Below, in pieces: positions 42,126-53,613 of a stretch of DNA of 64,000 bases. Made by a program: the position numbers and the translations under genes. The notes beneath the pieces were generated by a model. That model searched no databases and was not told the DNA's origin. It was given only the letters and a program-made list of their open reading frames with translations. Each line of letters opens with the position of its first letter. Positions within the stretch are counted from its first letter, which is position 1. The stretch spans positions 501,686-565,685 of the forward strand of contig NW_022985188.1 in NCBI RefSeq assembly GCF_010093535.1, written 5' to 3'. This stretch comes from Lindgomyces ingoldianus (taxonomy: Eukaryota > Ascomycota > Dothideomycetes > Pleosporales > Lindgomycetaceae).

Positions 42126-43892
42126 ATGATTGAACCGATATCGATTACAGCTTGTGTCCTCGGGGGCGTCAATGCTTTACAGGCTGCCAAGAAGCTTCTG
42201 GACGAGTACAAAGAGAAAAGAAGGATTAAGAAATCTCTCTCAGAGGCTGCTTCGGAGGTCAGTCGCGCTCCTCGAGCAATATGCTACCAATACAACTATA
42301 TGATTTCAGTGCTAGGAAGCCCGCCGAAAGTGGGCGGTAAGCTTCCCAATCTCGCATAAAGGATTCAATATACTAATTCTCTCGAAGGATTGCAATTACA
42401 GTCGCTTAGGGATATGTGGGAAATATTCGAAGCTGATCGAAGAAATGTAGAAAACCTGATTTTTTCTCTTCCCTCACTCGAGACAGATGAAGAGCCACCG
42501 ATGGAAATGCAGAGGCTCTTAGAGAATGCCAAGGAAATAGAGACGACAACGAAATCTCTGATAGAGAAGCACGCCCTGATATCCCACAACGATGGATTCG
42601 TTGTTAAGGGGAAATTACCAGATGCCATTAGGCCAAGAGACTTCTGCTACGGTGCCCTCCTCCTCCAGTCAGACAGGGACAAGTCAATCCGTGACATTGC
42701 GGTTCGTGTGCCGGGATTGAACGAGCGAGATTTTATTTGCAAGCACTGCAACCTGCGCGTCGGATCATACGGGGCTTTACGCGCCTTCGACGACGAAATA
42801 AGCCTCTCTAGAAATCTTCTGCCCCAATCGCACTTAACCGTATGCGCTTCTCTAAGGGAGCTATCGGCTTTCTACAAATGCTTAGCTTGTTTTAAACGCA
42901 ACAAACAAGTTGATTTCGCAACCGCAGAGGGCTACGAAAAACATATTGTGACTGAGCATCCGAAGCTGACAGATTTTCATATTCCTCAGGAAACTGAGAC
43001 TAAATTAAGCGCTCAGCGGGAGCTCGAGAATCTTCGCCGCAGGCCCAATACCATCACCACCCCATCAACGTCGGAACCTCGAAAGTCCTCGGTAGTGCTA
43101 GACTCCCCTGTGAGTGAAGTAAGCACTGAACAAGGTTGGAAACCCCTGCAAGGCGCTGCGGCCGACAGCGGAATCATACAATCTACCCCAAGATTCGCAA
43201 GCCACACTGCCGTAGAAGAGGAAAGGAACCAGAATCCGGGTGGTGTTGAAGAAGTCTCGGCTTCTCAAAGCTCTTACTTTTCTCTCACAGGTAGCAATAC
43301 CTTTGAACGCGATTTCTATTCGAGGTCTTCAGAACAGGATTCATTTCCGAGCCCTATCATACCGGCCCTTCAGACAAATGCCATAACTACATCGTCCGAA
43401 ACCAAAGAAACCACCCCCGTCACAACTGGAATGATGCACGATCCCGGCCCGCCACGCGAACTCGATGGCCAAGAAGTCTTACCACCTTACCAACCTGCTG
43501 AATGGAGCCTTCACGAGATGCCAGACAATAGCACCCAAAACCTCGCCAGCTCATCAAGGCCATCCACTGACCCTTTCGTAGCGCCAGCCCCACCAGTTGA
43601 GCTATCAGCTCAGCAACCGCCTCCATTGCGAGCACCTCCGCCACCACCGCCGAAACCTGGAAGTCCCTACGCTCAGAATCAGGAGGCCATACTGGTGCCC
43701 GGCATGCAGAGGATCCAACGGAAACCGATGCAGAGCCGCAATGTAACCCCAAATCATTCTGCGGCGCATTCTCCTCGCTCACATAGCCCGTCGGTGTTTC
43801 CGCCGACACAAGAAAATGCCCAATCGGGGATATTGGGTGAGTCGGGAACGACGCATCAGTTGAGGGGACTGCCAGGGGCCTTTACATCTTGA
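42126..43892 (+). CDS. Zinc-finger-containing protein of unknown function
   Basis: Exons 42126-42336 and 42388-43892 are joined by a 51-nt intron (GTAAGC, TACTAAT branch, AAG acceptor) and give about 571 residues. The N-terminus (MIEPISITACVLGGVNALQAA) looks like the short helical leader found in many fungal immune-like and ankyrin proteins. A coiled region follows, then CKHCNLRVGSYGALRAF and a C2H2-like element (CLACFKRNK ... GYEKHIVTEH). The last 220 residues are Pro/Ser-rich and disordered with a PPPPPP run. A regulatory or scaffold role is possible, but no function is established from sequence. Confidence 0.65.
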
Positions 43893-44301
43893 ATATGTAG
43901 ACTACTTTGGCTATAAGCCGTCATCCAAAGAGAGACCGAATAAAACGAACCAGAATTCTTCCTTGTAGCAATGAACCCGACTCGTATTTTGCGTGGGATC
44001 GTCATCGAATGTGTACTAAATCTCGGCGGATCTTCCCCTTTGAATCATAGTCCTCACACAATTTGTGTGATTCGCCTGTATCTATTGACCCCGGCCTGCC
44101 TTGTCTTTATCTCATGCATTTTCATTTTGCGGGGAATTTGCTGCTCAGCCGAACTGTCACTCTCAATACACAGTTGCGCTCGACCATCTTTCATAGTAAA
44201 TGAATAAATATAACGCCCAGACTAGGTCCACTCGGGTTTTACATCGCAGCTACTAATACTTGCTTGATTTATGTAATACCCTGACAATTTACTAGTCCAT
44301 C
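43893..44301. other. Intergenic between convergent genes
   Basis: No gene is recognised. Terminators of the zinc-finger and membrane-protein genes are expected. Confidence 0.5.
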
Positions 44302-45633
44302 TTAACTAAAGTGAGGAATATACTTACTCCAGTCCACGGTAGTATAGATACTTGGTGGTTGAGACCGGAAAGTAATGAAAAGTGCAACTATGAGATACAA
44401 GCGCATTGTGCCATACACGGCTATGATACAATATTCAAGGTTACCGATCTCGCGACCGTTGTTCTCCCTTTCTTGACGATTAGTCCTCCCTAACCTTTTA
44501 AGGAGAGGATACACATAGGAGTCATTGATGGATGACAGTGGCCCCTGGGGGAGAGATATAAGAAGCAGAAATAGGAGCACTGTTGGCATGACTGTAGATG
44601 CGACCGCCGCCACCCTCCACATAATGGTTTCAACCCGGGTGGGGAAAGCAAAATTCCAAGCTATGATATGCACTGCTCCAAAAAGGCTTCCGGCCGCCAT
44701 AGAAATACGCATACTATGCTTATGGTGGCCAGCAAAGTAATGAAGTGTTTTTATTCTGCCCTTTTCCTCGAGGGCCTTAATAACACTGGTTTGATATTCG
44801 TCCGAGATTTCGATGTCGGACTTCCACCCTTTATTAACTTGGCTTCGCAGGGTCTGAAAGTCCAGTGCAGGTGCTTCCAGGATGGTTATCGTCTCGTTGA
44901 CCTGTTGCGGTTTACTACATTGAAGCATGAGTAAGCTATGTCCTTGGTGGGTTGGACGTGTGGGCTCGTATACGTACGAAAACCATGTCACATAAGTTAC
45001 GAGCGAACAACCAACAAAGCCGACGGTAGCAAGCTCAAGCGGTGTGATTGGAAGGTTTTGTTGCACTCGTGCGCAGCATTGTATTACTAACCAAAGTGCC
45101 TGGAAGCACGCAGTGGCCTTAACGAGTATATCCGCTTTGCTCCTGTCGTCGATATCCCTCTTCGTGACTGGCTTCGGGCTGCCACTATCTTTTAAATTCA
45201 TAATACCGCGGCCGCTGACACGGATAACCAGAGGTGGATTGTTTCGGCTTTTAACCACAAATCCTCCCATTAGCGCAAAGAAGCCGTGGGTGGTGGTCCA
45301 GTCTTGAGATATTTCGTTCTTAAATTCATCCACAGATTCATTGGCGAGTAGGTATTCGCCAATTGCAGACCCAATGAGCATCTCCGGAGCAATAACAGTG
45401 AATGCCATGAGCCACACCTTACGAATTGAAATCCATTGCCATTTCTCATCGCGCCCAGGGACCATTGGATGCTGGATCGTCCATGTGCAGATGAATATTG
45501 TGAATAGACAGGACCACAGAATGTCCAGTGTGCCGCGACCGTATGGCCGATTCGGTTTTGAGACCCAACCTAGCCAATCTGGGGGAGTGGTAGTCTTGGT
45601 GAACGAGGGAGACGGCGATACTTGAGTTGTCAT
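44302..45633 (-). CDS. Multi-pass membrane protein of a fungal-specific family
   Basis: A 443-residue single-exon protein. Near the N-terminus it has the conserved pattern of this family: GTLDILWSCLFTIFICTWTIQHP, then IRKVWLMAFTVIAPEMLIGSAIGEY. A central soluble loop and four or more helices follow (SLFGAVHIIAWNFAF, VAAVASTVMPTVLLFLLLISL, LYLIVALFITF), and it ends in VDWSKYIPHFS, also typical. These proteins are widespread in Dikarya and often lie near HET-type genes. No function is known. The gene seems complete. Confidence 0.7.
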   Translation of the reverse strand: MTTQVSPSPSFTKTTTPPDWLGWVSKPNRPYGRGTLDILWSCLFTIFICTWTIQHPMVPGRDEKWQWISIRKVWLMAFTVIAPEMLIGSAIGEYLLANESVDEFKNEISQDWTTTHGFFALMGGFVVKSRNNPPLVIRVSGRGIMNLKDSGSPKPVTKRDIDDRSKADILVKATACFQALWLVIQCCARVQQNLPITPLELATVGFVGCSLVTYVTWFSYVYEPTRPTHQGHSLLMLQCSKPQQVNETITILEAPALDFQTLRSQVNKGWKSDIEISDEYQTSVIKALEEKGRIKTLHYFAGHHKHSMRISMAAGSLFGAVHIIAWNFAFPTRVETIMWRVAAVASTVMPTVLLFLLLISLPQGPLSSINDSYVYPLLKRLGRTNRQERENNGREIGNLEYCIIAVYGTMRLYLIVALFITFRSQPPSIYTTVDWSKYIPHFS

Positions 45634-46080
45634 ATCATATGACTGGGGGAGTAAAGTTAGGTCTTAGGACAACTTCGGGGTTTTTGGGAGGGGTACCGCT
45701 GCGTACAACGAACTCTTTAAGGTTTCTCTTTTAACTTTGATATTGCTTTTGGCAATTTTCTCTCGGCAACTCCCGGCAAGCTCCACTCCAAGATTCCTTG
45801 TCAACTCTCTAGTATTAAACACAAACTACGAGCACCGCAAGCCTTCATCAGAGGTGGATGGAGTAAGGAAAGGGTCAACTTAAGCCGCTTCTACGCTCGT
45901 CTTCGGTATATACCGTGCCGTGGACTATTTGGCTCCGTGTCCCGGAGAGTTGTTTCATCATGGATTACTGGTGCGCCGGAAAACCTCTCTATTAACCAAA
46001 CCGAGTGGCGCATTTTAAAGTTCGGTGTCCTTAGCCGCATATCTGATGGGGCTGAACCCGTGCCCGGTAGCTCACAATTC
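45634..46080. other. Intergenic, no gene seen
   Basis: Promoter of the 44.3 kb gene and 3' flank of the Zn2Cys6 gene. Nothing coding is recognised. Confidence 0.5.
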
Positions 46081-48493
46081 CTACCCAAACATACCAAACA
46101 ACATCTCCGGCTGTTCAGCATTGTTATCCATGTTTGAGCAGAACTCCGAGTTCTCCAACAGGAAATCCTGGAAAAGGTCGCGATACCCTTGGTTCCCCCA
46201 CTCATCAAGCCGCTCCCAAGCTTGCATGCCATCAGGAAAGGCTCCCACACCCAACCCAGTCTCTACATCACTGCTCCCTGTCACCGCTGCCCCAACATCT
46301 ACATGGTTCGGTATCGATCCTGTTTCCCGCTGAGATGCACTCCGCTCCTGCACTGATCCACTCAAATCCAAGCCTGCCCTCTCGAACATGCCCCTGATAA
46401 TCATGATCGGTTTCTTGAGCCCAGAGTTAGCACCTCGTTGCTGCTCTTTCAGTGCATCGAGGAAGAACTTAATAACAGATAGGCGCGAGTGATGGTCCGT
46501 CCAGTGAAGCAATGGGATAACAGTTGCAGCAGAGAAAAGAGCGTATGAAAAGAGATATGGAGCACGGCGGAGGGTGAAGGAGGCGCGATAGGATTGTGCG
46601 AGAGAGTAAATATGCAGTGCGGCAGATACGCAGCGTTGTCGGATCTCGGGCTGCGAAGGTGACTCGATTTTGCGAAGGTGACCTTCCGGGAGGAAGGGTC
46701 GATATAAAAGAATATGGAGTGTGTGATAAGTTGTACTATTGTATGTGATGTCAGGCATATCTCTTATATTAACAGTGCCAGCTTACTGTGGATAGAATCT
46801 ATGTGGCGGGGGTGTTAAGTCCTTTTCTGGATCATATTGAAGGTGGGCAGGCAGACTGCTCGACCATTCATCTAGCATTTTCTGTACTTCGTGAACTTGT
46901 TTCCATGCTGCCTCAGGCGACGAAAACTCCAGCCCTGGTTTGTAGAATTTGTCAATAATGTCAGAAGTAATATCCGCGAGCACGAGCAAGCTGTTTCTAT
47001 TTGAGACATTGTACTTGGGTAATGGTGTGTATACTGGTATCGATGACGGTCGAAACGAATCCAGGCAGGGAGACCACAAATCCATCTCATCATATGCATC
47101 CAGAATCTCCCTATCCGGCTCAAACCCTTGGATAACGTGGAGGGAAGGGGGCCTTCCGAAGTAGAGCGAGTTGAACCGATCGTTCATATACGAACCCCAG
47201 AAGACCCGCCTCTGCAGTTCCGAGTCGATGGCTGTTTGGGAGTATTCAGGTTCCTTTGCCAGAAGACTTGATGTTTGAACCTTGGCTGGATTAATATCGA
47301 GCCCCAAATCAGATATCATTCGGTACGAGATACCGCAGTATAGCCACCCCAGTGTCTGATAGCCCCTTGTAAGTAGAGACGAGCCCATAACGATGAACGC
47401 GCTTATACTGGCAATGCTTGAGGTCCTCATTGAGGAAGGTAGCAGTTCCTCAAAACGTCGGAAAAAGCGACTACCAAGTGTCTGCGGATCTCCGGGCACA
47501 TCCATCAAGTCTTCCCGGCCGCTCTGCAATGCCCCATTGTGCAGCATTGCATGTAAGAGAAGTTTGTTTGAATAAGGGCCGCCTGTTGCAAGACTCTCCA
47601 TCACGGCTGGCCGATATACGCACAAGTATGTGTTGTACTGATGGTTCCAGTACAAGTTCAACAGATGGTTGGCTGTTTGGGGATCAACGCCGTCCAGATC
47701 CCACTTGGCCTGCCACGAGGACAGCTGCTCCAGCTGTAGTTGTCGAGCAGTGTTTGCAAAGAGCTCAAGCCGCCATTGATCTATTTTTTTCTTTTTCTCC
47801 TCTTCGAGGTTGAAATTGGAGGAGACTGCGACGTGTGGGCCATATGATCTTGTGCTCATGACTTCCGAATTTGAAGTTCGTGTTAAGGAAGATGGCGATG
47901 AAATATCCCGAAATGCTGAGGTTGGGCCGTGAATAGAGAATCCAACTTCGCTTCGCACAATAGTGTGCATTTCTGCTACGTGAACGACCTGGCTGTTTCT
48001 CCGTGCTGCACTTGTGCCGTTGCCATGATGGTTCTGGAGCGGACTCCTACTCCTCTGTAGTTGAGCTGTGGACGATGGACTCACTTCGGGGCTGCTTGCG
48101 ATAGAAGCTATCTGCTGCCCAGTAAGAGATGCCTCTTGACGTTCAGGTTGTCCAGATAGCCGGCCAACTATGGCTTCCAAGCTAGCCATCTTGTCGCGCA
48201 TGGCCTGGACAGTCTGCCGTGACACGACATGACTCTGGCGGCGGTCATTCCCATAGATACATTGGCGATTCTGCGTCCGACAGAGGATGCAGACCGGGCG
48301 TTGGCCGTCACATTTGATCTGTTCAAATCTTAGTTGGGTTATGAGCAAAAGCGGAAATACTTGAAGGGTGGTCAAAATTTTGAGTTGGGAATCTGATGGT
48401 TACCTTTCGCCCGCGACACGACTCGCATGCCTTACATTTGCGGGTTGTGCGGGGGTTCATCACCGTGCGTGACTTTAGGGTGCAGCCAGGCAT
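46081..48493 (-). CDS. Zn(II)2Cys6 fungal transcription factor
   Basis: Exons 48404-48493, 46787-48318 and 46081-46735 join in frame and give about 758 residues. The binuclear zinc cluster spans the first splice site: C23, C26, C33, C40, C43 and C50 fit CX2CX6CX6CX2CX6C (ACESCRGRK joined to IKCDGQRPVCILC). A linker (QTVQAMRDKMASLEAIVGRL) may form the dimerisation coil. The middle region, with LGLDIN and RRVFWGSYMNDRFNSLYFGRPPSL, is the fungal-specific regulatory domain. Such factors bind CGG half-sites and usually act on nearby pathway genes. Its place next to a transporter and catabolic enzymes suggests it is the cluster regulator (inference). Confidence 0.9.
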
Positions 48494-48781
48494 GTTGAAG
48501 CCTGCGGAGATGCGGATATATACCACCATTTAAAGTCAACCTTAGAACCAATACCCGGCACGTGATCTACGATTCCCCGCTGGCCCCGCACGCTACCATT
48601 TGGTTAGCGCAAGACCTCGGAGTTGCTTTTGCGCTAGCATCACTCTACATTTAAGTCACAAACTGATTTTCTCGTAGGCACAATAAATGCATTCACGACT
48701 GAGCCGCTCTTCCTTCCATCCCGTCAACCATGTAAATGTACTATGATCCCTTCATCCGAAAACTCTGCCAGAAGGTAGTTT

Positions 48782-50623
48782 TCAGGGTGTGTACCTAAAT
48801 TCCGGGGAACCATGAATAACCCTAAGCCCCTGGTCTGCCTGCTTATTGCATCTCCTTAAGTAGAAGATGAGGATAGTACTGATGATAGCAACGAGGACAA
48901 CGCAGCTTCGAGTCCCAAATTAGTATATATTCCCAAACGGGACTGGGTTACTTACACAAGAACTGCAATAATTCCTGGGATGTAGTTTGGTGCATCCTGA
49001 GTCCTATACACCAAGCTACCCGAAATTCCACCAATTGCTCCCAACCCAGTCATGAGAGCTGAGCAAAAGCTACGTTGCCATTGCCCTCTAATGTTGCTCG
49101 CCTACTTGATATAAATACAGAGTTTAGCCAAAGAGATGCGGTGCAGCTTACCTGGTATGCTATAAGCATTGGGATATTCGTGTTAATGGCCGCCACGGCA
49201 AAGAAGACACCAACGTATCGCACCCATGGATTTGTTGCAAATCCAGCCATCGGAAGGCCAATGATGGCAACCGCACAATTTAGGATAAGCACTGGGGCTC
49301 TCGTGCGATGACGGTCCGCAAACCATGCGCAACCGATCATCATCAATCCACTAGCGGCATATGGAGGTGCAATCAGGCACTGAGAAGCTGCGAGACTAAA
49401 TTTCAAGGAGTCTCTTAAGATGATCGGAAGATAAACTTTTTACCGCGTTAATTCCACAACGAAGAATAGGAATAGATTACTACTAACAAGTATAAGCGTA
49501 AGATGCTGTGCATGTGCAGCTATCATAATCGTCAGTGAAGAGACCCATGTCTTTAGTGACAAAAAAGACCGTACTCACAACTGCATGAAGCCGAATGCCC
49601 AGATCTCCGGTAGCTTGGCAGGAGCCAGATAGAGAGACCACGCAAATTCCTCAGCTTGGTAGTCCCCTCTATCAGCTGTGAGGCGATCTATTATAACCTG
49701 GCACTCGTCCTGCTTGAGGAAGTGAAATGATGGTTTCTTGATTTCTTGGTCCGGGAACTTGGGAAGGGAAAACCATCCCGCAATGCCAACCAGGAGTGTA
49801 ATCTGTTCAATATCAGGAACCGATTTAGCCACATCGAAAGTCACTCACAATTCCTTCCATGATAAATATCCTGGGAGGGTTATGTCAGTTTAATGGTTTG
49901 TATCTATCTCACTGGAGTGGTTGACATACCATTCCCAGCCTTTCACACCGTTAAGTCCATCCATTTGCATGAACCCGTACGAGAGGACCCCAGAGAATGA
50001 AGATACCAGGACGCCGATAAAGTAGTAGACTGAAAATCGTTTTGCAAGTTCAACTTCCTAATTAGTACCTTTCATAACCAGGACATGCAGAGCCACGACT
50101 TACATCGAGTGAACCAGGTTTGAAGGAGGTAAACACCCCCTCCAAAGAAACCACTTTCGAGAACCCCCAAGACTAATCTCAGAGCTACCAGAGTTGTCCA
50201 AGAATTCGCAAACCCGAATCCAATTATCAGCGCACCCCAAAGCAAGACCACTCCTGGCAAGACGATTCGCGGTCCCATCGCCCTAGTAAGCCATGTCATG
50301 GGAGCTTGCAATAGCACGTATGTAATGAAGAAACACGAAACCATCAACGCATAGCGGTACCCTATCCATAGATCTAGGTCCTCGCGCATACCAGCAATGG
50401 CAGCGTTGGCGACGTTGCTTCGATCCATTAGCGAGATGCCGAGCATGAGACCCAGAATGGGAACCACTCTCCAGTCGACCACTCTTTGGATTCGCGCCAC
50501 CTCCTTTGGAGTAAAACTTTCCTGGCCTTCAACCTCCTCTTTACCAGCGTACGATTGTTCTTCCATGTCCTCAACGTGCAATGCTTCAGACTTGGCGACG
50601 TGTAGGTCGCTGTGATGGGCCAT
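48782..50623 (-). CDS. MFS transporter, anion:cation symporter (allantoate permease-like) type
   Basis: Eight exons join in frame: 50104-50623, 49930-50053, 49849-49870, 49579-49802, 49488-49519, 49152-49435, 48956-49101 and 48782-48905, for about 491 residues. The start at 50623 gives MAHHSDL and an acidic N-terminal tail. Motifs of the Dal5-like family are seen: VVPILGLMLGISLMDRSNVANA, LRLVLGVLESGFFGGGVYLL, WFTRFELAKRFSVYYFIG, GWEWIFIMEGI, WFADRHRTRAPVL and NIRGQWQRSF. These carriers import organic anions such as allantoate, nicotinate or aromatic acids with protons. The 22-nt and 32-nt exons are short but needed for the frame. It is probably the uptake carrier of the neighbouring catabolic cluster. 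Confidence 0.87.
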
Positions 50624-51144
50624 GTTTGAAAGTAAAAATGACTGGGAGGCGTACAGATAGGTTCTTGAAGTGAAGAGTGTAACAGGGGAATACAACAAAT
50701 TTCTGTTTGCTCTTTAACGAGGTCTTCCCCCCTTTAAGTCGCGATGAATGCAATAATTTTAGCCCGCTGAGGGCAAGCAGTATGGAGCGGGGAATTGAGC
50801 GCCGAGTCCATGGTTGTGATCCGGTTCCCTGGTGTGAGCTCATGTCTGTGCAGGATACATTCGCATCCCCGTGGGGCCCCGCACTGCGGAGATTGTGTTC
50901 ACCATAGATGTAAAATTTGCTCATGAAGACCTGATAGGATTCGTTACGGTGTCCATTTTCCGAGCTAGGTTCTAGAATTTAAGTTTGGGCATTAGGAGGA
51001 CACGAGTCAGGTGCAGGAACGAAGAATTTCTTTGTCGGAGAATGGAGGTCCCAAATATCCGATACATCAACCTGGTATTCACATTTCTCGGCGGTGTGTC
51101 ATGGGAAAAGTGAGGCCTCGGCAGGTAGTACATCCTTAGAAATG
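50624..51144. other. Transporter promoter region
   Basis: About 520 nt between two minus-strand genes. No gene is recognised. Confidence 0.5.
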
Positions 51145-51828
51145 CTACTGCTGATATAGCTCGGCTAGAGCTTCAAGCCGCTTCAATGAAACCCTTAGAT
51201 CGAATGTGCCCGATCCCATTCTCCCAGTATGATGTGTCCACTTGTTCTGCGAAACCTTCAGTTCTAGTCCTGAGCGTGAAGTCAGCCTTGATATTTCCCC
51301 TTGCCCAATATCTTCATCGTACCTCAACTCTTCTAATGATATCTGCGTTTGTTCATATTTCTCCTGGGATGTATATCTCTCAAGCACTGAGACCTCCGTA
51401 GCGACTCCATCTTTTCTTTTCAATGGCATAAATGTGAGAACATGCTCCATCTCCCTACACTTCCGGGCCAGCAGGTTCAATTCTTCCAAAAGGACTTTAG
51501 TCTCTTCATAATGTTTCGTGATATATCTTCTCACAACGATGAGGTTGCTGTTCGTTTGTGAATGTTTGAACTGGACATCTGCTACTTCTCTCGCAAGAAA
51601 TCCATTCGCACAAGCTGGTTCTAGAAAAATGAGAGCAGTGGGATGGACGAAGAGTTGCTCCTCCACGCCTACAGATCGCATTCTCTTGTATTCTGGACTG
51701 CTTCGATGGGCTTGTGTTAAAGCTAGTTCGTCGGCGTACCTACGAGTATAAGCTACGTAGAGAAGAGAAACGTCATGGTTAGTAATGATTAGGGACGTAC
51801 ACTTCGAATCCACAGCAGCGGTGCTCAT
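51145..51828 (-). CDS. Unrecognised protein inside the catabolic cluster
   Basis: The frame is open from 51828 to 51145 (227 codons). A 48-nt segment 51753-51800 has GTACGT, ACTAAC and TAG in the right places and is a multiple of three, so it is probably an intron; removing it gives about 211 residues. The product contains YTRRYADELALTQAHRSSPEY, FLEPACANGFLAREVADVQF and a helical, charged C-terminus. I recognise no domain. Position between the transporter and the CMD-like gene suggests co-regulation but no role. Confidence 0.5.
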   Translation of the reverse strand: MSTAAVDSKCTSLIITNHDVSLLYVAYTRRYADELALTQAHRSSPEYKRMRSVGVEEQLFVHPTALIFLEPACANGFLAREVADVQFKHSQTNSNLIVVRRYITKHYEETKVLLEELNLLARKCREMEHVLTFMPLKRKDGVATEVSVLERYTSQEKYEQTQISLEELRYDEDIGQGEISRLTSRSGLELKVSQNKWTHHTGRMGSGTFDLRVSLKRLEALAELYQQ

Positions 51829-52398
51829 CTTGCTGATCTAGGGGGCTCTTCCTAAACCAAGAGTAGGACACATTTCGCGGCTCGTTGGCATATGTTGTAT
51901 CGGCAATGTCGCTGATGAGACTAAGAAACTATAGATGTTATGAGCCTACACGCCCCCTTTCATTGAATCCTCCACTCTCAAGGGAGTACCTTCTCAAGTT
52001 TCTCTTCTGATCCACATAATGGAGTGGGAATAAGAGCAAAAGACATGTTATGATGATAGAGTGGACTTCGGAGACAGGAACTCGAAATGCTGGCTTGGAG
52101 GAAGCAGCAACAAGGAGGTTTGAATGTGAGACGACATGCGACTTTTGTGGCTTCCTCAGTCTTTCCCTGGAGTAAGGAACGTGTCCTACAGCCCGCAGTC
52201 TAGCGGTCGTGTACAACTGGCACGGAAGGCGGAGATCTCGAGCTCCGTAAGCCGGATCCCAAATGGTGGGATTGGGATCACCGCATCTCGCACTTTCGTC
52301 CTGCTCCTAGCTCCAAAGCCCTAATATATGCATCGTTGAACCATAATTCGGGTTCTGCTCTCTGTAATTTGAGTTTCGGATTACTCGCCTGTCTCACG
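51829..52398. other. Divergent promoter region
   Basis: It lies between the 51.1 kb gene and the CMD-like gene, which are divergent. No gene is recognised. Confidence 0.5.
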
Positions 52399-53361
52399 AT
52401 GCCACCACGTCTTGATAACGCATTCATATCCTCACTCGCAGAAACTGGGAAAGCGGCCTGCCCGCGGTTTCCTTGGTATAGAGGTGCTATTGTCGCACTT
52501 GGAGCTCTGAACTACCCCGAAGAAATACCAGCATTTTATACGTATGTTCTCGAGCACTATATTCCTGAAGACGCCCGCAAAGAGGAGACGAAAAAGATTC
52601 TCGAAGGCCTGACGAAGGCGTCAGGAATTGTCGGTGCGGCAAAGGTAAGTCCCGTTTTAGGATTGCCTTATGATAAAGGCCACCTTGACTCCACTGCTTT
52701 GAGATGTGGTAAAATAGAGCATTGCTGACATTTCCCAAATTGGGTTGCTGTAGACCGGCAATGCAGTACGCGCTTTGAACCCAACCATCCCAACGCATCT
52801 AAAAGACAACACGTGCTACAGGTATGTAGAACCCGGGCGCACAATCCCTATTTGGAATCTGCCAGAGCTGAAGACTAGGCATTCAGACAGAGTGAGACAT
52901 TCGAAAACGCTTCGAAGAGAGGACGGGAATTCCATCGCCAAATTTACGGTCGAAATCCTTTCTTTGCGGACTCCCAGACTAAGAACGCGGCAGCAGATTA
53001 CTACTGGATTGTGTCAAGTAAGCCAACCTCCGGTAACCCAGTACTTTGGTCTAATTTGCAGGGGTTAATGCTGATCGAGTTATTCGCCCGCGCAGATTTG
53101 TTTTATGGTTACATTTTCTCTTTCGATGAAATCCTTGATGGGCTAGAGACAAGTCACTGTATCTTATCGGCGTTACTGGGTATAGATTGCCAGGAGCAGG
53201 TTAGAAACCACATGATCGGGATGTTGTTGAATGGTGCAAAGAGAGAAGAGATTGAAGCATTCAGGAACGTGGTATTGAGGCTTGCGGAGAAGTTAGAGGT
53301 GAAGTTCAAGGATGCACCAATTCCGATTCCAGCCAATCCGGAAGGCACCAATATGTTGTGA
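52399..53361 (+). CDS. Carboxymuconolactone decarboxylase/AhpD-like protein
   Basis: Exons 52399-52644, 52754-52821, 52887-53010 and 53062-53361 keep the frame and give about 245 residues. The start at MPPRLDNAFI fits the family; an upstream Met is 21 codons away. AhpD/CMD features are GIVGAAKTGNAVRAL, GREFHRQIYG, and the helix pair LETSHCILSALLGIDCQEQVRNHMIGMLLNGAKREEIEAF split here for length as LETSHCILSALLG then NHMIGMLLNGAKREEI. Only one Cys occurs in the usual CxxC region, so peroxidase activity is unlikely. Family members open or decarboxylate lactones in aromatic degradation. The donor after 53010 is GTGTCA; a better GTAAGC six bases on breaks the frame. Confidence 0.65.
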
Positions 53362-53613
53362 ATAGCTCTAGTCGGGGGGTTCAGGGATAAGTGAAAGATT
53401 TTATGGCAGTCGGAGCAATTTTATGTCGGCGTTGATGAGAATTAGGCACATAGTGATCTTATCTTCTCTAGCTAAGACCTCGGCGAACATCACCTCTGAA
53501 CATGCACACTCCGTGTTTATCACTCGCGCGTGAATTTTTGGCATAAACATATCGAAGATGGACCTCAAGGGCGACCCTGACCTGAAAACCTTCTGCTCTT
53601 TCTCCTATCCACT

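Noticed and set aside
46736..46786. A 24-26 nt intron in the transcription factor
   Set aside because: A 51-nt intron with acceptor AATAG gives the expected HTTYHTLHILLYRP sequence; the shorter ones are below usual fungal size.
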